From Gemmatimonadota bacterium (GTDB lineage: Bacteria > Gemmatimonadota > Gemmatimonadetes > Gemmatimonadales > GWC2-71-9), in contig QHVD01000225.1 in assembly GCA_003222235.1 (NCBI GenBank), positions 4,949-20,144 on the forward strand: a DNA stretch of 15,196 bases, in the 5' to 3' direction. Made by a program: the position numbers and the translations under genes. The notes under the pieces are model-generated. The model ran no database searches. It worked only from the letters and a program-made list of their open reading frames with translations, and was not told the DNA's origin. Of this stretch, positions 1 through 7,320 are shown piece after piece (position 1 is the stretch's first letter; each line of letters begins with the position of its first letter).

Positions 1-1763
1 TCGTCCGGCGCCACGATCATCTCGCGCATCGCGGTGATGCGGTCGCCCTCGAAGAACATGTGCTCCGTGCGGCACAGCCCGATGCCTTCGGCGCCGAGCT
101 CGCGGGCGCGCTTCGCGTCCGCCGGCGTGTCGGCATTGGCGCGCACGCGCAGGCGGCGGCGCTCGTCGGCCCACGCCATCAGCTGCTCGTAGTGCTCGCC
201 GATCTTGGGCCGCACCAGCTTCGCGGCGCCCAGGATCACGCGACCGGTCGTGCCGTCCACGGTGATGGTCTGGCCCCGCTTCACTACGCGCCCGTTCGCG
301 CGGAACCGGCCGCCCGCCGGGTCCACGTGGATGTCGTGGGCTCCGACGACGCAGGTCTTGCCCATCCCCCGCGCCACGATCGCCGCGTGGCTCGTCATCC
401 CGCCGCGCGCCGTGAGCACGGCTGCGGCCGCCACGATGCCGTGGAAGTCCTCCGGGCTCGTTTCGGGACGCACCAGGATGACCCGGTGCCCCTGTTTCGC
501 CAGCGCCTCAGCCTCGTCGGCATCGAACACCGCTTCGCCCGTCGCGGCGCCGGGAGACGCCGGCAGACCCTTTGCGACCACGGTGACCGCGGCGCGCGGG
601 TCCACCATCGGGTGGAAGATCTGGTCCAGGTCTTGAGGCGGGACCCGCTGCACCGCCTCGTCCTTGCTGATGAGCCCCTCGCGCACCAGCTCCACCGCGA
701 CGCGCACCGCCGCAAGTCCGGTGCGCTGGGCGCGGCGCGTCTGCAGCATGTAGAGCGTGCCGCGCTCGAACGTGAACTCGATGTCCTGCACGTCGCGGAA
801 GTGGCGCTCGAGCTTCGCGGCGATGCGCTCCAGCTCGCGGTAGACCTTGGCGAGCTTGCCGCGGTTCAGCTTGCCCAGCGGCTCGGGGGTGCGCGCCCCC
901 GACACGACATCCTCGCCCTGGGCGTTGGCCAGGAAGTCGCCGTTCAACACCTGCTCGCCGGTGCGACAGTCGCGGGTGAAGGCGACGCCGGTACCCGAAT
1001 CGTCACCCATGTTGCCGTAGACCATGGCGACCACGTTCACGGCGGTGCCCAAATCGTCCGGAATGCCGTGGATCCGCCGGTAGTCCAGCGCCCGCCGGGT
1101 GTTCCAGCTCTTGAAGACCGCCTCGATCGCCCGCCATAGCTGCGCCATGGGGTCGTCGGGGAAGGGGACGCCCCGCTTCGCCTGGACGATGGCCTTGAAC
1201 TCCCGCACCAGCGCCTCGAGGTCCTCCTGCGGGAGGTCAATGTCGCGCTCGACGTCCCGGCGTCGCTTGAACTCCTCCAGCACCTGCTGGAACGGCTCCT
1301 TGCCGAGGTCGAACACCACGTCGCCGTACATCTGCACGAAGCGACGGTAGGAGTCGTACGCGAAGCCAGGATTTCCAGAGCCGGCCAGGAGCCCCCGCAC
1401 GGTCTCGTCGTTCAGGCCCAGGTTCAGGATCGTTTCCATCATGCCGGGCATCGAGACGGCCGCGCCGGAGCGCACGGATACGAGGAGGGGGTTCTCCGGG
1501 CTGCCGAACTTCTTGCCGGTCGCCTGCTCGAGCTGCTTCAAGTGGCGCTCCACCTCTTCGCGCAGGCCGTCGGGGAAGGAGCCGGTTTCGACATAGGAGA
1601 CGCAGAGCTTGGCGGAGATGGTGAAGCCGGGGGGGACGGGTAGGCCGAGGTTGGCCATCTCGGCGAGTCCCGCGCCCTTGCCGCCCAGGATGTCCCGCAT
1701 GGCGGCCGAGCCGTCGGCCCGGCCGTTGCCGAAGAAGTACACCCACCGCTCGAGGGACGGCAC
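1..1763 (-). CDS. ppdK: Pyruvate, phosphate dikinase, N-terminal two thirds (runs off left edge)
   Basis: Interconverts pyruvate + ATP + Pi with phosphoenolpyruvate + AMP + PPi in the cytoplasm. About 587 codons are visible; the family is usually near 880 residues, so the C-terminal PEP/pyruvate barrel is mostly outside the window. Seen: N-terminal WVYFFGNGRADGS and LGGKGAGLAEMANLGLPVPP, the nucleotide-binding stretch SVRSGAAVSMPGMMETILN, and the swivel-domain motif GGMTSHAAIVARGMG with the phospho-accepting His at residue 459 (bases 387-389). This motif and GIGLCRTEHMFF identify PPDK rather than PEP synthase. The start is a GTG (1761-1763), chosen because WVYFF follows at the family's usual distance; no in-frame ATG fits. 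It begins 11 bases after the purF stop, across a run of nine C, and has no clear Shine-Dalgarno. It is last in the visible operon and not a purine gene; the link may be only transcriptional. Function is secure, the exact start less so. Confidence 0.95.
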   Translation of the reverse strand, partial: MPSLERWVYFFGNGRADGSAAMRDILGGKGAGLAEMANLGLPVPPGFTISAKLCVSYVETGSFPDGLREEVERHLKQLEQATGKKFGSPENPLLVSVRSGAAVSMPGMMETILNLGLNDETVRGLLAGSGNPGFAYDSYRRFVQMYGDVVFDLGKEPFQQVLEEFKRRRDVERDIDLPQEDLEALVREFKAIVQAKRGVPFPDDPMAQLWRAIEAVFKSWNTRRALDYRRIHGIPDDLGTAVNVVAMVYGNMGDDSGTGVAFTRDCRTGEQVLNGDFLANAQGEDVVSGARTPEPLGKLNRGKLAKVYRELERIAAKLERHFRDVQDIEFTFERGTLYMLQTRRAQRTGLAAVRVAVELVREGLISKDEAVQRVPPQDLDQIFHPMVDPRAAVTVVAKGLPASPGAATGEAVFDADEAEALAKQGHRVILVRPETSPEDFHGIVAAAAVLTARGGMTSHAAIVARGMGKTCVVGAHDIHVDPAGGRFRANGRVVKRGQTITVDGTTGRVILGAAKLVRPKIGEHYEQLMAWADERRRLRVRANADTPADAKRARELGAEGIGLCRTEHMFFEGDRITAMREMIVAPD

Positions 1764-1774
1764 CGGGGGGGGGC

Positions 1775-3175
1775 CTACGCTGGAAGCGCGACTTGAAGGG
1801 GCGCGGCGTGCCGCGCCCCGGCCAGCTCATCCGGGATGGGTGTGGGGTAGTCCCCCGAGAAGCAGGCGTGACAGAACTCGCCGGAATCGCCGCCCGCCGC
1901 GCGGAGCATGCCCTCGAGCGACAGGTAGCCGAGCGAGTCCACGCCAAGGTGCCGGCGGATCGTTTCGACGCCGTGACTCGAGCCGATGAGCTCGGCCTTC
2001 GTGGGCGTGTCGATGCCGTAGTAGCACGGTCCGGTGATGGGCGGCGAGGCGACGCGGAAGTGCACTTCCTTCGCCCCCGCCTGCCGGATGAGCTGCACCA
2101 GCGCCCGGCTCGTCGTCCCCCGTACGATCGAATCGTCCACGACGACCACCCTCTTCCCTTCGAGCACCTCACGCACCGGATTGAACTTGATCTTGACTCT
2201 CGTCGTCCGGCCCGGCTGCGCCGGGTGAATGAACGTCCGGCCGACGTAATGGTTCCGGATGAGGGCGTGCTCGAGCTTGATCCCCGATTCCTCGGAAAAG
2301 CCGAGCGCCATCGCGTTCGCCGAGTCGGGCACGGAGAACACGCAGTCCGCGCCGGGCGCCGGATGCTCGTGCGCGAGCTCGTGGCCCAGCCGGCGCCGCA
2401 CCCGGTCCACGGAGCGGTGAAACACCGTGCTGTCGGGCCGGGAGAAGTAGACGAGCTCGAACACGCAGCGGCGGTGCGGCTTCGGCGGCAGCCGCGGCAG
2501 CTCGTCCAGCCTCGCGCCCTGGATGCGGAGGAAATCCCCGGGCTCGAGCTCGCGCACGGCCGTCGCCCCCGCGATGTCGAGGGCGCACGTCTCGGAGGCT
2601 ACGACCCAGCCGCTTCCGAGCCGGCCCAGGACGAGGGGCCGGAAGCCCCGGGGATCGACGACGGCGTACAGCGTCCGGCCGACGGTGATCACGAGCGAGT
2701 AGGCGCCCTCCACACGCTCGAGCGCATCGAGCAGCTGGTCCTCGGGCTCGCGCGCCTCGGAGCGCGCAATCAGGTGAACCAGGACCTCGCTGTCCGACGA
2801 GCTCTGGAAGATCGAGCCCTTGGCGACGAGGTCCGCGCGCAGCTGCACGGCGTTGGTCAGGTTGCCGTTGTGGGCGAGGGCGAGCGGCCCTTCGCGGTAG
2901 CGCGCGAGCACCGGCTGGGCGTTGGCCAGCACGGACGTGCCGGCGGTCGAGTAGCGGGCGTGCCCGATCGCGACGTCACCGGGCAAGCCGCTCAAGACCC
3001 GTTCGGAGAAGAGATCCGAGACGAGGCCCATGCCGCGGTGCGACCGGGCTTCGCCAGCGGCGTCCAGCGCGACGATGCCGGCCGACTCCTGTCCCCGGTG
3101 CTGCAGGCTGTACAGACCCAGATACGCGACGCGGGCCGCGTCGGGGACACCTGTAACGCCGATGATGCCGCACAT
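1775..3175 (-). CDS. purF: Amidophosphoribosyltransferase, Fe-S type
   Basis: First committed step of purine synthesis: PRPP + glutamine to 5-phosphoribosylamine. 466 residues, normal length. The N-terminal MCGIIGV places the nucleophile Cys2 directly after the initiator Met, so no propeptide is predicted. The glutaminase domain shows LQHRGQESAG and GHARYSTAG; the phosphoribosyltransferase domain has the PRPP loop VVVVDDSIVRGTT at about 343-355. Cys237, Cys384, Cys435 and Cys438 (RRCVFE, GPCYYGID, FCHACFSGDYP) match the four ligands of the [4Fe-4S] cluster of the Bacillus subtilis-type enzyme, so an oxygen-sensitive cluster is likely. The ATG at 3173-3175 lies 7 bases after the purL stop. Longer upstream reading in this frame is only open sequence inside purL. 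The last codons contain a strong hairpin (see 1798-1819). Identity is secure. Confidence 0.98.
   Translation of the reverse strand: MCGIIGVTGVPDAARVAYLGLYSLQHRGQESAGIVALDAAGEARSHRGMGLVSDLFSERVLSGLPGDVAIGHARYSTAGTSVLANAQPVLARYREGPLALAHNGNLTNAVQLRADLVAKGSIFQSSSDSEVLVHLIARSEAREPEDQLLDALERVEGAYSLVITVGRTLYAVVDPRGFRPLVLGRLGSGWVVASETCALDIAGATAVRELEPGDFLRIQGARLDELPRLPPKPHRRCVFELVYFSRPDSTVFHRSVDRVRRRLGHELAHEHPAPGADCVFSVPDSANAMALGFSEESGIKLEHALIRNHYVGRTFIHPAQPGRTTRVKIKFNPVREVLEGKRVVVVDDSIVRGTTSRALVQLIRQAGAKEVHFRVASPPITGPCYYGIDTPTKAELIGSSHGVETIRRHLGVDSLGYLSLEGMLRAAGGDSGEFCHACFSGDYPTPIPDELAGARHAAPLQVALPA
1798..1819 (-). repeat. Perfect GC-rich hairpin in the 3' end of purF
   Basis: GGGGCGCGGC (1798-1807) and GCCGCGCCCC (1810-1819) are exact reverse complements separated by two bases, giving about nine usable base pairs with a four-base loop in the mRNA. 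It lies some 20 bases before the purF stop and is followed by TTCAAGTCGCG, not a U-run, so it is not a classical intrinsic terminator. It could slow RNA polymerase or a 3' exonuclease between purF and ppdK, but in GC-rich coding DNA it may be chance. Confidence 0.5.
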
Positions 3176-3182
3176 GTCGCCG

Positions 3183-5453
3183 TCAGTCTCCCATGCGACG
3201 GGGTATCGCGCTGAAATATACGTCCCGCAGCCGTCCGATACGGTGTGAGACCTCGCCGTCGCCCAGCCGGATGCGCAGGCTCCCGCCGCGCTCGCGCACC
3301 GTGCCCGCGCGGTGCGCCGGGACGCCGAGCTCCTGGGCCAGCGCGGCGACGGCGCCCCCGCGCTCGGGAGGGCACGTGACGACGGCTCGGCCGTGAGATT
3401 CACTGAAGAGCAATTCCACAGCCGCAAGCCGTAAGGCGTAAGCCGTAAAGTCGACATCGAGGCCGAAGCCTGGCTCCTCGTACGGGCCGCCCATGGCGAC
3501 TTCCGCGAGGGCGACGCCCAGGCCGCCCTGGGAGCAGTCGTGTGCCGAGCGGAACAGTCCGACCGCGGCGCCGGCGACGAGGAAGTCCACGAGCCGCCGT
3601 TCGGCGGCGAGATCCACGCGCGGCGGCTCGCCGCCGACGAACCCGTGCAGCGCCTCCCACAGCATCGACCCGCCCAACTCGGAGCGGGTCTCGCCGAGCA
3701 CGAACACGACATCCCCGGTGACGCGGGCATGGCTCGGGACGGCTCGCTCCGCATGCGCAATGAGCCCGACCATCCCAACAACCGGGGTCGGGTCCACGGC
3801 GCCCTCGGGGCTCTCGTTGTAAAAAGAGACGTTCCCGCCTGTGACCGGCGTCTCGAGCGCCCGGCAGGCGTCCGCGATTCCGCGGGAGGCCTCCCGGAAC
3901 TGGTGGAAGACGGCGGGCCGCTCGGGGCTGCCGAAGTTCAAGCAATCGGTGACGCCGAGGGGGCGTGCACCGGTGCACGCGACGTTTCGCGCTGCTTCCG
4001 CCACGGCCGCCTTGCCGCCCTCGTACGGATCGAGCAGCACGTAACGGCTGTTGCAATCGACCGTGACCGCGAGGGCGAAATCAGCGTCCCGAACGCGGAT
4101 CACTCCGGCATCCCCGCCCGGGCCGATCACCGTGCTCGCCCGCACCGTCGAATCGTATTGCTCGTAGACCCAGCGCTTGGACGCGACCGGGGGGTGGTCA
4201 AGGAGCTCGAGAAGGACTTCGTCAGGTGCTAGGTGCTTGGTGTTAGGTGTTGGGCGTGACGCGCGGCGCCGGGCGATCTCGGGGTCTTCGGCGGCCTCAG
4301 GATGATAAACCGGGCAGTCGTCGATCAGGCGCTGGGCCGGGATCTCGACCACGACCTGCTCCCCCCAGGTCGCGCGGTACAGGCCGTCGTCGGTCACACG
4401 GCCGATCGGCGTGGCGCTGAGCTCCCACTTGGCCGCGATCGCCTGGACGTCCTGCACGCGGTCCGCCTTGGCCACGAGCAGCATCCGCTCCTGCGATTCC
4501 GAGAGCAGGATCTCGTACGGGGTCATCCCCGGCTCGCGGATCGGCACGCGCGCGAGGTCGATCTCCACGCCCACGCCGCCCCCTCCCTTTGCGGCCATCT
4601 CGGCCGACGACGACGTCAGCCCCGCGGCGCCCATGTCCTGGATCGCGACGATGTGGCCGGACGCGATCAGCTCGAGGCTCGCTTCGAGCAGGAGCTTCTC
4701 GGTGAAGGGGTCGCCAACCTGCACCTGAGGCCGGCGCCGCGCGCTCTCGCGGGTCAACTCCTCCGACGCGAACGAGGCGCCATGGATGCCGTCCCGCCCC
4801 GTGCGCGCGCCTACGACGAGCAGCACGTTGCCGACGCCGTGCGCCGCGGCCTTGATCAGGTCCACCTCTTTCAGGAGGCCGACGCACATGGCGTTGACGA
4901 GCGGGTTGCCGGAGTAGCTTGGCCCGAAGTCCACCTCGCCCCCCAGCGTGGGCACGCCCACGCAGTTCCCGTAGTCGGCGACCCCGCGCACCACCCCGGC
5001 GAACAGGTAACGGTTCCGCGCGTCGTCCAGCGGCCCGAAGCGCAGGCTATTGAGGAGCGCCACGGGGCGGGCGCCCATGGTGAAGACGTCGCGGAGGATG
5101 CCGCCGACGCCCGTGGCGGCCCCCTGATACGGCTCGACCGCCGAGGGATGGTTGTGCGACTCGATCTTGAAGGCCACCGCCCAGCCGCCCGGAAGCCGCA
5201 GCACGCCGGCGTTCTCCCCGGGTCCCTGGACCACCTGCGGCCCGGTGGTCGGCAGCGTCCGCAGCACGGGCTTTGAGTGCTTGTAGGCGCAGTGCTCGCT
5301 CCACAACGCCGAGAACACCCCGAGCTCGGCGAACGTGGGCGCGCGATCGAGCATCGCTTCGATGCGGCGGTATTCCTCGGGGGAGAGATTGTGCTCGCGA
5401 ACGAGGTCCGGCGTGATTCGCGGGTCGCCCGCAAAGGGCGTGGCCCGGGTCAT
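3183..5453 (-). CDS. purL: Phosphoribosylformylglycinamidine (FGAM) synthase, large subunit
   Basis: ATP-dependent conversion of FGAR to FGAM, using ammonia delivered by PurQ with PurS as bridge. 756 residues, the length of the small PurL form and not the ~1300-residue fused form, consistent with separate purS and purQ in the same operon. Seen: the N-terminal linker-like region, SALWSEHCAYKHSKP with the presumed active-site His54, KIESHNHPSAVEPYQGAATG, the first ATP-binding half with LLSESQERMLLV, and the second half with NVACTGARPLGVTDCLNFG, PVTGGNVSFYNES, SAHDCSQGGLGVALAE and LLFSESHGRAVV. The ATG overlaps the stop of the upstream zinc-ribbon gene as ATGA, so translation is probably coupled. 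Two in-frame tandem heptamer arrays encode residues about 401-410 (PNTKHLAPD region, joining the halves) and 669-678 (TAYALRLAA), with AT content and codons unlike their surroundings. Function is secure. Confidence 0.98.
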   Translation of the reverse strand: MTRATPFAGDPRITPDLVREHNLSPEEYRRIEAMLDRAPTFAELGVFSALWSEHCAYKHSKPVLRTLPTTGPQVVQGPGENAGVLRLPGGWAVAFKIESHNHPSAVEPYQGAATGVGGILRDVFTMGARPVALLNSLRFGPLDDARNRYLFAGVVRGVADYGNCVGVPTLGGEVDFGPSYSGNPLVNAMCVGLLKEVDLIKAAAHGVGNVLLVVGARTGRDGIHGASFASEELTRESARRRPQVQVGDPFTEKLLLEASLELIASGHIVAIQDMGAAGLTSSSAEMAAKGGGGVGVEIDLARVPIREPGMTPYEILLSESQERMLLVAKADRVQDVQAIAAKWELSATPIGRVTDDGLYRATWGEQVVVEIPAQRLIDDCPVYHPEAAEDPEIARRRASRPTPNTKHLAPDEVLLELLDHPPVASKRWVYEQYDSTVRASTVIGPGGDAGVIRVRDADFALAVTVDCNSRYVLLDPYEGGKAAVAEAARNVACTGARPLGVTDCLNFGSPERPAVFHQFREASRGIADACRALETPVTGGNVSFYNESPEGAVDPTPVVGMVGLIAHAERAVPSHARVTGDVVFVLGETRSELGGSMLWEALHGFVGGEPPRVDLAAERRLVDFLVAGAAVGLFRSAHDCSQGGLGVALAEVAMGGPYEEPGFGLDVDFTAYALRLAAVELLFSESHGRAVVTCPPERGGAVAALAQELGVPAHRAGTVRERGGSLRIRLGDGEVSHRIGRLRDVYFSAIPRRMGD
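3421..3448. repeat. Heptamer tandem array inside purL, word GCCGTAA x4
   Basis: Four consecutive 7-base units on the plus strand: GCCGCAA, GCCGTAA, GGCGTAA, GCCGTAA. Two units differ from the word by one base each. The array is read in purL (minus strand) as residues about 669-678, just before the conserved LLFSES segment. Because 7 is not a multiple of 3, each unit is read in a different frame and the peptide does not look repetitive. Confidence 0.85.
4224..4251. repeat. Heptamer tandem array inside purL, word AGGTGCT x4
   Basis: Four consecutive 7-base units on the plus strand: AGGTGCT, AGGTGCT, TGGTGTT, AGGTGTT, followed by GGG. In purL they encode residues about 401-410, in the linker between the two halves of the enzyme (around NTKHLAP). 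The word differs from the other arrays in the window but the period is identical. Confidence 0.85.
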
Positions 5454-5776
5454 GAGTCGGATGCCTTCGTCCCGGCCACCCCGCGCATGACGGCGCGGAA
5501 CACGCGACCGATGACGTTCGGCTCGGGATGCTTGAGCAGGGTCTCCGCCTCGCCCGCGTCGAACCAGATCCCGTGGCAGTGCGTGCACTGGTCGATCTGG
5601 ACGCCGTGCCACTCGCCGGTGATCAGGTCGAAGCCGCACTTCGGGCACTTCATGAAGTGGGAGTGGCGCTCCCGCTCGATCGCGGCGCGCTGGGCAGTCT
5701 CGCGCTGCTGGCGCAGCAGCTCGGCTTCGCGCCGGGCGAAGTACTCCTCTTCGTTCTTGCTGGGCTTGTCGGGCAT
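5450..5776 (-). CDS. Small zinc-ribbon protein (TFIIB-type zinc finger family)
   Basis: 108 residues. The N-terminal 40 residues are charged and predicted helical (EEEYFARREAELLRQQRETAQ), possibly a short coiled coil. This is followed by a zinc ribbon with two CxxC pairs, Cys44/Cys47 (KCPKCGFDL) and Cys64/Cys67 (DQCTHCHGIWFD), then a C-terminal basic helix. The CPxCG...CxxCxGiWfDxgE pattern is that of the zf-TFIIB domain family of bacterial small proteins of unknown function. The ATG at 5774-5776 was chosen over longer upstream reading because it falls 5 bases after the stop of the lipoprotein gene, with a weak GAGG ahead of it. The end overlaps the purL start as ATGA. It sits between purQ and purL, whose products act in one complex; a role with FGAM synthase is possible but not shown. 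No function assigned. Confidence 0.85.
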   Translation of the reverse strand: MPDKPSKNEEEYFARREAELLRQQRETAQRAAIERERHSHFMKCPKCGFDLITGEWHGVQIDQCTHCHGIWFDAGEAETLLKHPEPNVIGRVFRAVMRGVAGTKASDS

Positions 5777-5781
5777 CGGCC

Positions 5782-6390
5782 TCAGGGCGTGGCCGGTGGC
5801 TTCACGGTCAGCGTGTCGCCGCCGACGCTCGGGTGAGGTTTGGTCCCCGAAGGCGAGGACGATTGCCCGCTGTACCCGTGGCCCGGCCAACGCAGCACGG
5901 CGTCCACCACGCGGCCGTTCTGGAGCGTCACGATGTCCTCCGTGCCGCAGGTGTATTCGCAGCCGTTCCTGAAGAAGAGGTACGTCCAGTCGCCCTGGCG
6001 CCGCACGGCCACGGGGGCGCCCCACAGCGTATAGACGTCCTTCTCGCCCATCCCGGGCGCGATGGTGCCCGTGTCGGGCGACTCGTAGGACATGTCGCGG
6101 AACGCCTCCGGTGGTGCCGGGACCTCCGTGCCCGGAGTTGAGCGTCGAGCGTGGCGAGCGGGCTCGGGAGCCGGGGAGGTCGCCGGGGCGGCCGGCTCGG
6201 CATGCGCGGGGCCCGCGGCGGGCGCCGGGAGCGGCTTTGCCGGCGCGGCCTTCGCCGGCGCGGGAGACGCGGACTGGCCGCGCAGCCCGGCGATCTTCTG
6301 CTTGAGGTTGGCGAGCTGGGTGTTGAATTGTTCACACCCTGAGGTGGCGATCGCCAACAGCGCGCACGTCCACAGCGTGCTGCGTCGCAT
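5782..6390 (-). CDS. Predicted lipoprotein with BamE/SmpA-like C-terminal domain
   Basis: 202 residues. The N-terminus MRRSTLWTCALLAIATSGC is a signal peptide with a plausible lipobox (TSGC) and lipidated Cys19. Residues 20-37 (FNTQLANLKQKIAGL) may form a short helix; 41-78 is an Ala/Pro-rich flexible linker. About 108-160 resembles the SmpA/OmlA/BamE fold: IAPGMGEKDVYTLWGAPVAV, then DWTYLFF and a strand-rich end. It contains Cys134 and Cys138, which could form a disulfide. The ATG has an ideal GGAGG six bases upstream, which fixes the start. The SD and whole signal peptide lie within the last 20 or so codons of purQ in another frame, a 59-base overlap. Likely anchored in the outer or inner membrane. 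Its place between purQ and purL is unexplained. Family assignment is from pattern only. Confidence 0.8.
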   Translation of the reverse strand: MRRSTLWTCALLAIATSGCEQFNTQLANLKQKIAGLRGQSASPAPAKAAPAKPLPAPAAGPAHAEPAAPATSPAPEPARHARRSTPGTEVPAPPEAFRDMSYESPDTGTIAPGMGEKDVYTLWGAPVAVRRQGDWTYLFFRNGCEYTCGTEDIVTLQNGRVVDAVLRWPGHGYSGQSSSPSGTKPHPSVGGDTLTVKPPATP

Positions 6391-7048
6391 ATCGAGCCTC
6401 CATGGAGAGAAAGACACGGGCGCCGTCCTCGCCGCCCAGCACCGGAGCGTTGCGCCGCTCCGGGTGCGGCATGATCCCCACCACATTCCGGCCGGGGCTC
6501 GAGACCCCGGCGATGGCGTTCGTCGACCCGTTCGGGTTCTCGCCCGTGTAGCGCCAGACGACGCGGCCGCCGGCCTCGAGCTCGGCCGCCGTGCGCGCGT
6601 CGACGACGTAGCGTCCTTCACCGTGGGCGATCGGGACCGCCAACACGGCACCCGGCTCGTACCCGCACGTGAACGGCGTGTCGGTCGCCTCCACGTGGAC
6701 CCGCACCAGGCGGGAGAGAAAGCGGAGGCGCGCGTTCCGCATCAGGCCGCCCGGCAACAGCCCCGCCTCGCACAGGATCTGGAAGCCGTTGCAGATACCC
6801 AGCACCGGGCCGCCGGCGCGCGCATGCTCGGTCACGGCGGTCATGACCGGAGAGAAGCGGGCGATGGCGCCCGCGCGCAGGTAGTCGCCGTAGCTGAACC
6901 CGCCCGGGAGGATCACGACGTCGGGCCGCTTCAGATCGGCGTCGCGGTGCCACACGCGGTAGGCGTCGGACCCCGCCTGCCGGGCCGCCGCGATGGTCTC
7001 GGCGTCGCAGTTAGAGCCGGGGAACACGATCACCGCCACGCGCTGCAT
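6332..7048 (-). CDS. purQ: FGAM synthase, glutaminase subunit
   Basis: Hydrolyses glutamine and channels ammonia to PurL. 238 residues; a class I glutamine amidotransferase with nucleophile Cys86 in PVLGICNGFQIL and the catalytic His195/Glu197 in GIMPHPER. The N-terminus VAVIVFPGSNCD and VILPGGFSYGDYLRAGAIA are typical. The ATG shares one base with the purS stop (TGATG). The expected family end is near residue 216 (DGARVFLSM); the following 22 residues (EARYATQHAVDVRAVGDRHLRV) look like a non-conserved tail, and they overlap the SD and signal peptide of the lipoprotein gene. The tail may be stop-codon loss that was tolerated, or a frame shared by design. Identity is secure. Confidence 0.97.
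   Translation of the reverse strand: MQRVAVIVFPGSNCDAETIAAARQAGSDAYRVWHRDADLKRPDVVILPGGFSYGDYLRAGAIARFSPVMTAVTEHARAGGPVLGICNGFQILCEAGLLPGGLMRNARLRFLSRLVRVHVEATDTPFTCGYEPGAVLAVPIAHGEGRYVVDARTAAELEAGGRVVWRYTGENPNGSTNAIAGVSSPGRNVVGIMPHPERRNAPVLGGEDGARVFLSMEARYATQHAVDVRAVGDRHLRV
6397..6401 (-). promoter_or_regulatory. Shine-Dalgarno of the lipoprotein gene, inside purQ
   Basis: GGAGG on the minus strand with six bases (ATCGAG region) before the ATG at 6388-6390. This is the best SD within the operon and decides the start of the lipoprotein, even though it lies in purQ codons (SMEARY). Confidence 0.8.
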
Positions 7049-7320
7049 CAGGTCGCCCCCCTCCCCCCTCCCCCCTCCACCGCCAGGTCGTAGTCTTCGA
7101 TCACGGGGTTGGCCAGGAGCCGGTCGCACATCTCCCGCGCCCGCGCCAGTGCTTCCTCCCGCGACCCGGCCTGTACGTCGAGCATCAGGTGCTTGCCCAT
7201 CCGCACCCGCCCGACCTCGCCGAAGCCCAGAGCGTGCAGCGCGCGTTCCACCGCCTCCCCCTGGGGATCGAGCAGCGTCGCGCGGGGCATCACGCGAACC
7301 TCGACGCGGAAGGCGCTCAA
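7048..7320 (-). CDS. purS: FGAM synthase, PurS subunit
   Basis: Small bridging subunit of the PurL-PurQ-PurS complex. 90 residues: FRVEVRVMPRATLLDPQGEAVERALHALGF, then LMLDVQ and MCDRLLANPVIEDYDL, the usual PurS pattern. The start is a TTG overlapping the pssA stop as TTGA, chosen since it gives the standard short N-terminus and matches the coupled style of the operon (purB also begins with a TTGA overlap). After NPVIEDYDLAV, where most PurS end, there is a tail EGGGGRGAT encoded by three CCCCCCT units (rc AGGGGGG) that is glycine-rich by composition and probably disordered. The end overlaps the purQ start by one base. Confidence 0.93.
   Translation of the reverse strand: MSAFRVEVRVMPRATLLDPQGEAVERALHALGFGEVGRVRMGKHLMLDVQAGSREEALARAREMCDRLLANPVIEDYDLAVEGGGGRGAT
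7056..7076. repeat. Heptamer tandem array at the 3' end of purS, word CCCCCCT x3
   Basis: Three exact plus-strand units CCCCCCT; the T falls at 7062, 7069 and 7076. Read from the minus strand they give the EGGGGRGA tail of PurS. The G/C homopolymer makes this prone to slippage and sequencing error, so copy number should be confirmed. Confidence 0.75.

Noticed and set aside
60..1139. Long open frame on the plus strand across ppdK
   Set aside because: Arg/His/Ala-rich translation without any family motif, antisense to a well-supported ppdK; typical of GC-rich shadow frames.
1793..3214. 473-codon plus-strand open frame opposite purF
   Set aside because: Composition is that of a reverse-strand shadow, while purF carries all catalytic motifs on the other strand.
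5777..6025. Longer N-terminus for the zinc-ribbon protein
   Set aside because: The extension lies wholly inside the lipoprotein gene in another frame and is Arg/Gly-rich without pattern; the ATG at 5774-5776 fits the operon spacing.
6092..7093. 333-codon plus-strand open frame opposite purQ and the lipoprotein gene
   Set aside because: Shadow composition; the minus strand has PurQ catalytic residues and an SD-supported lipoprotein.
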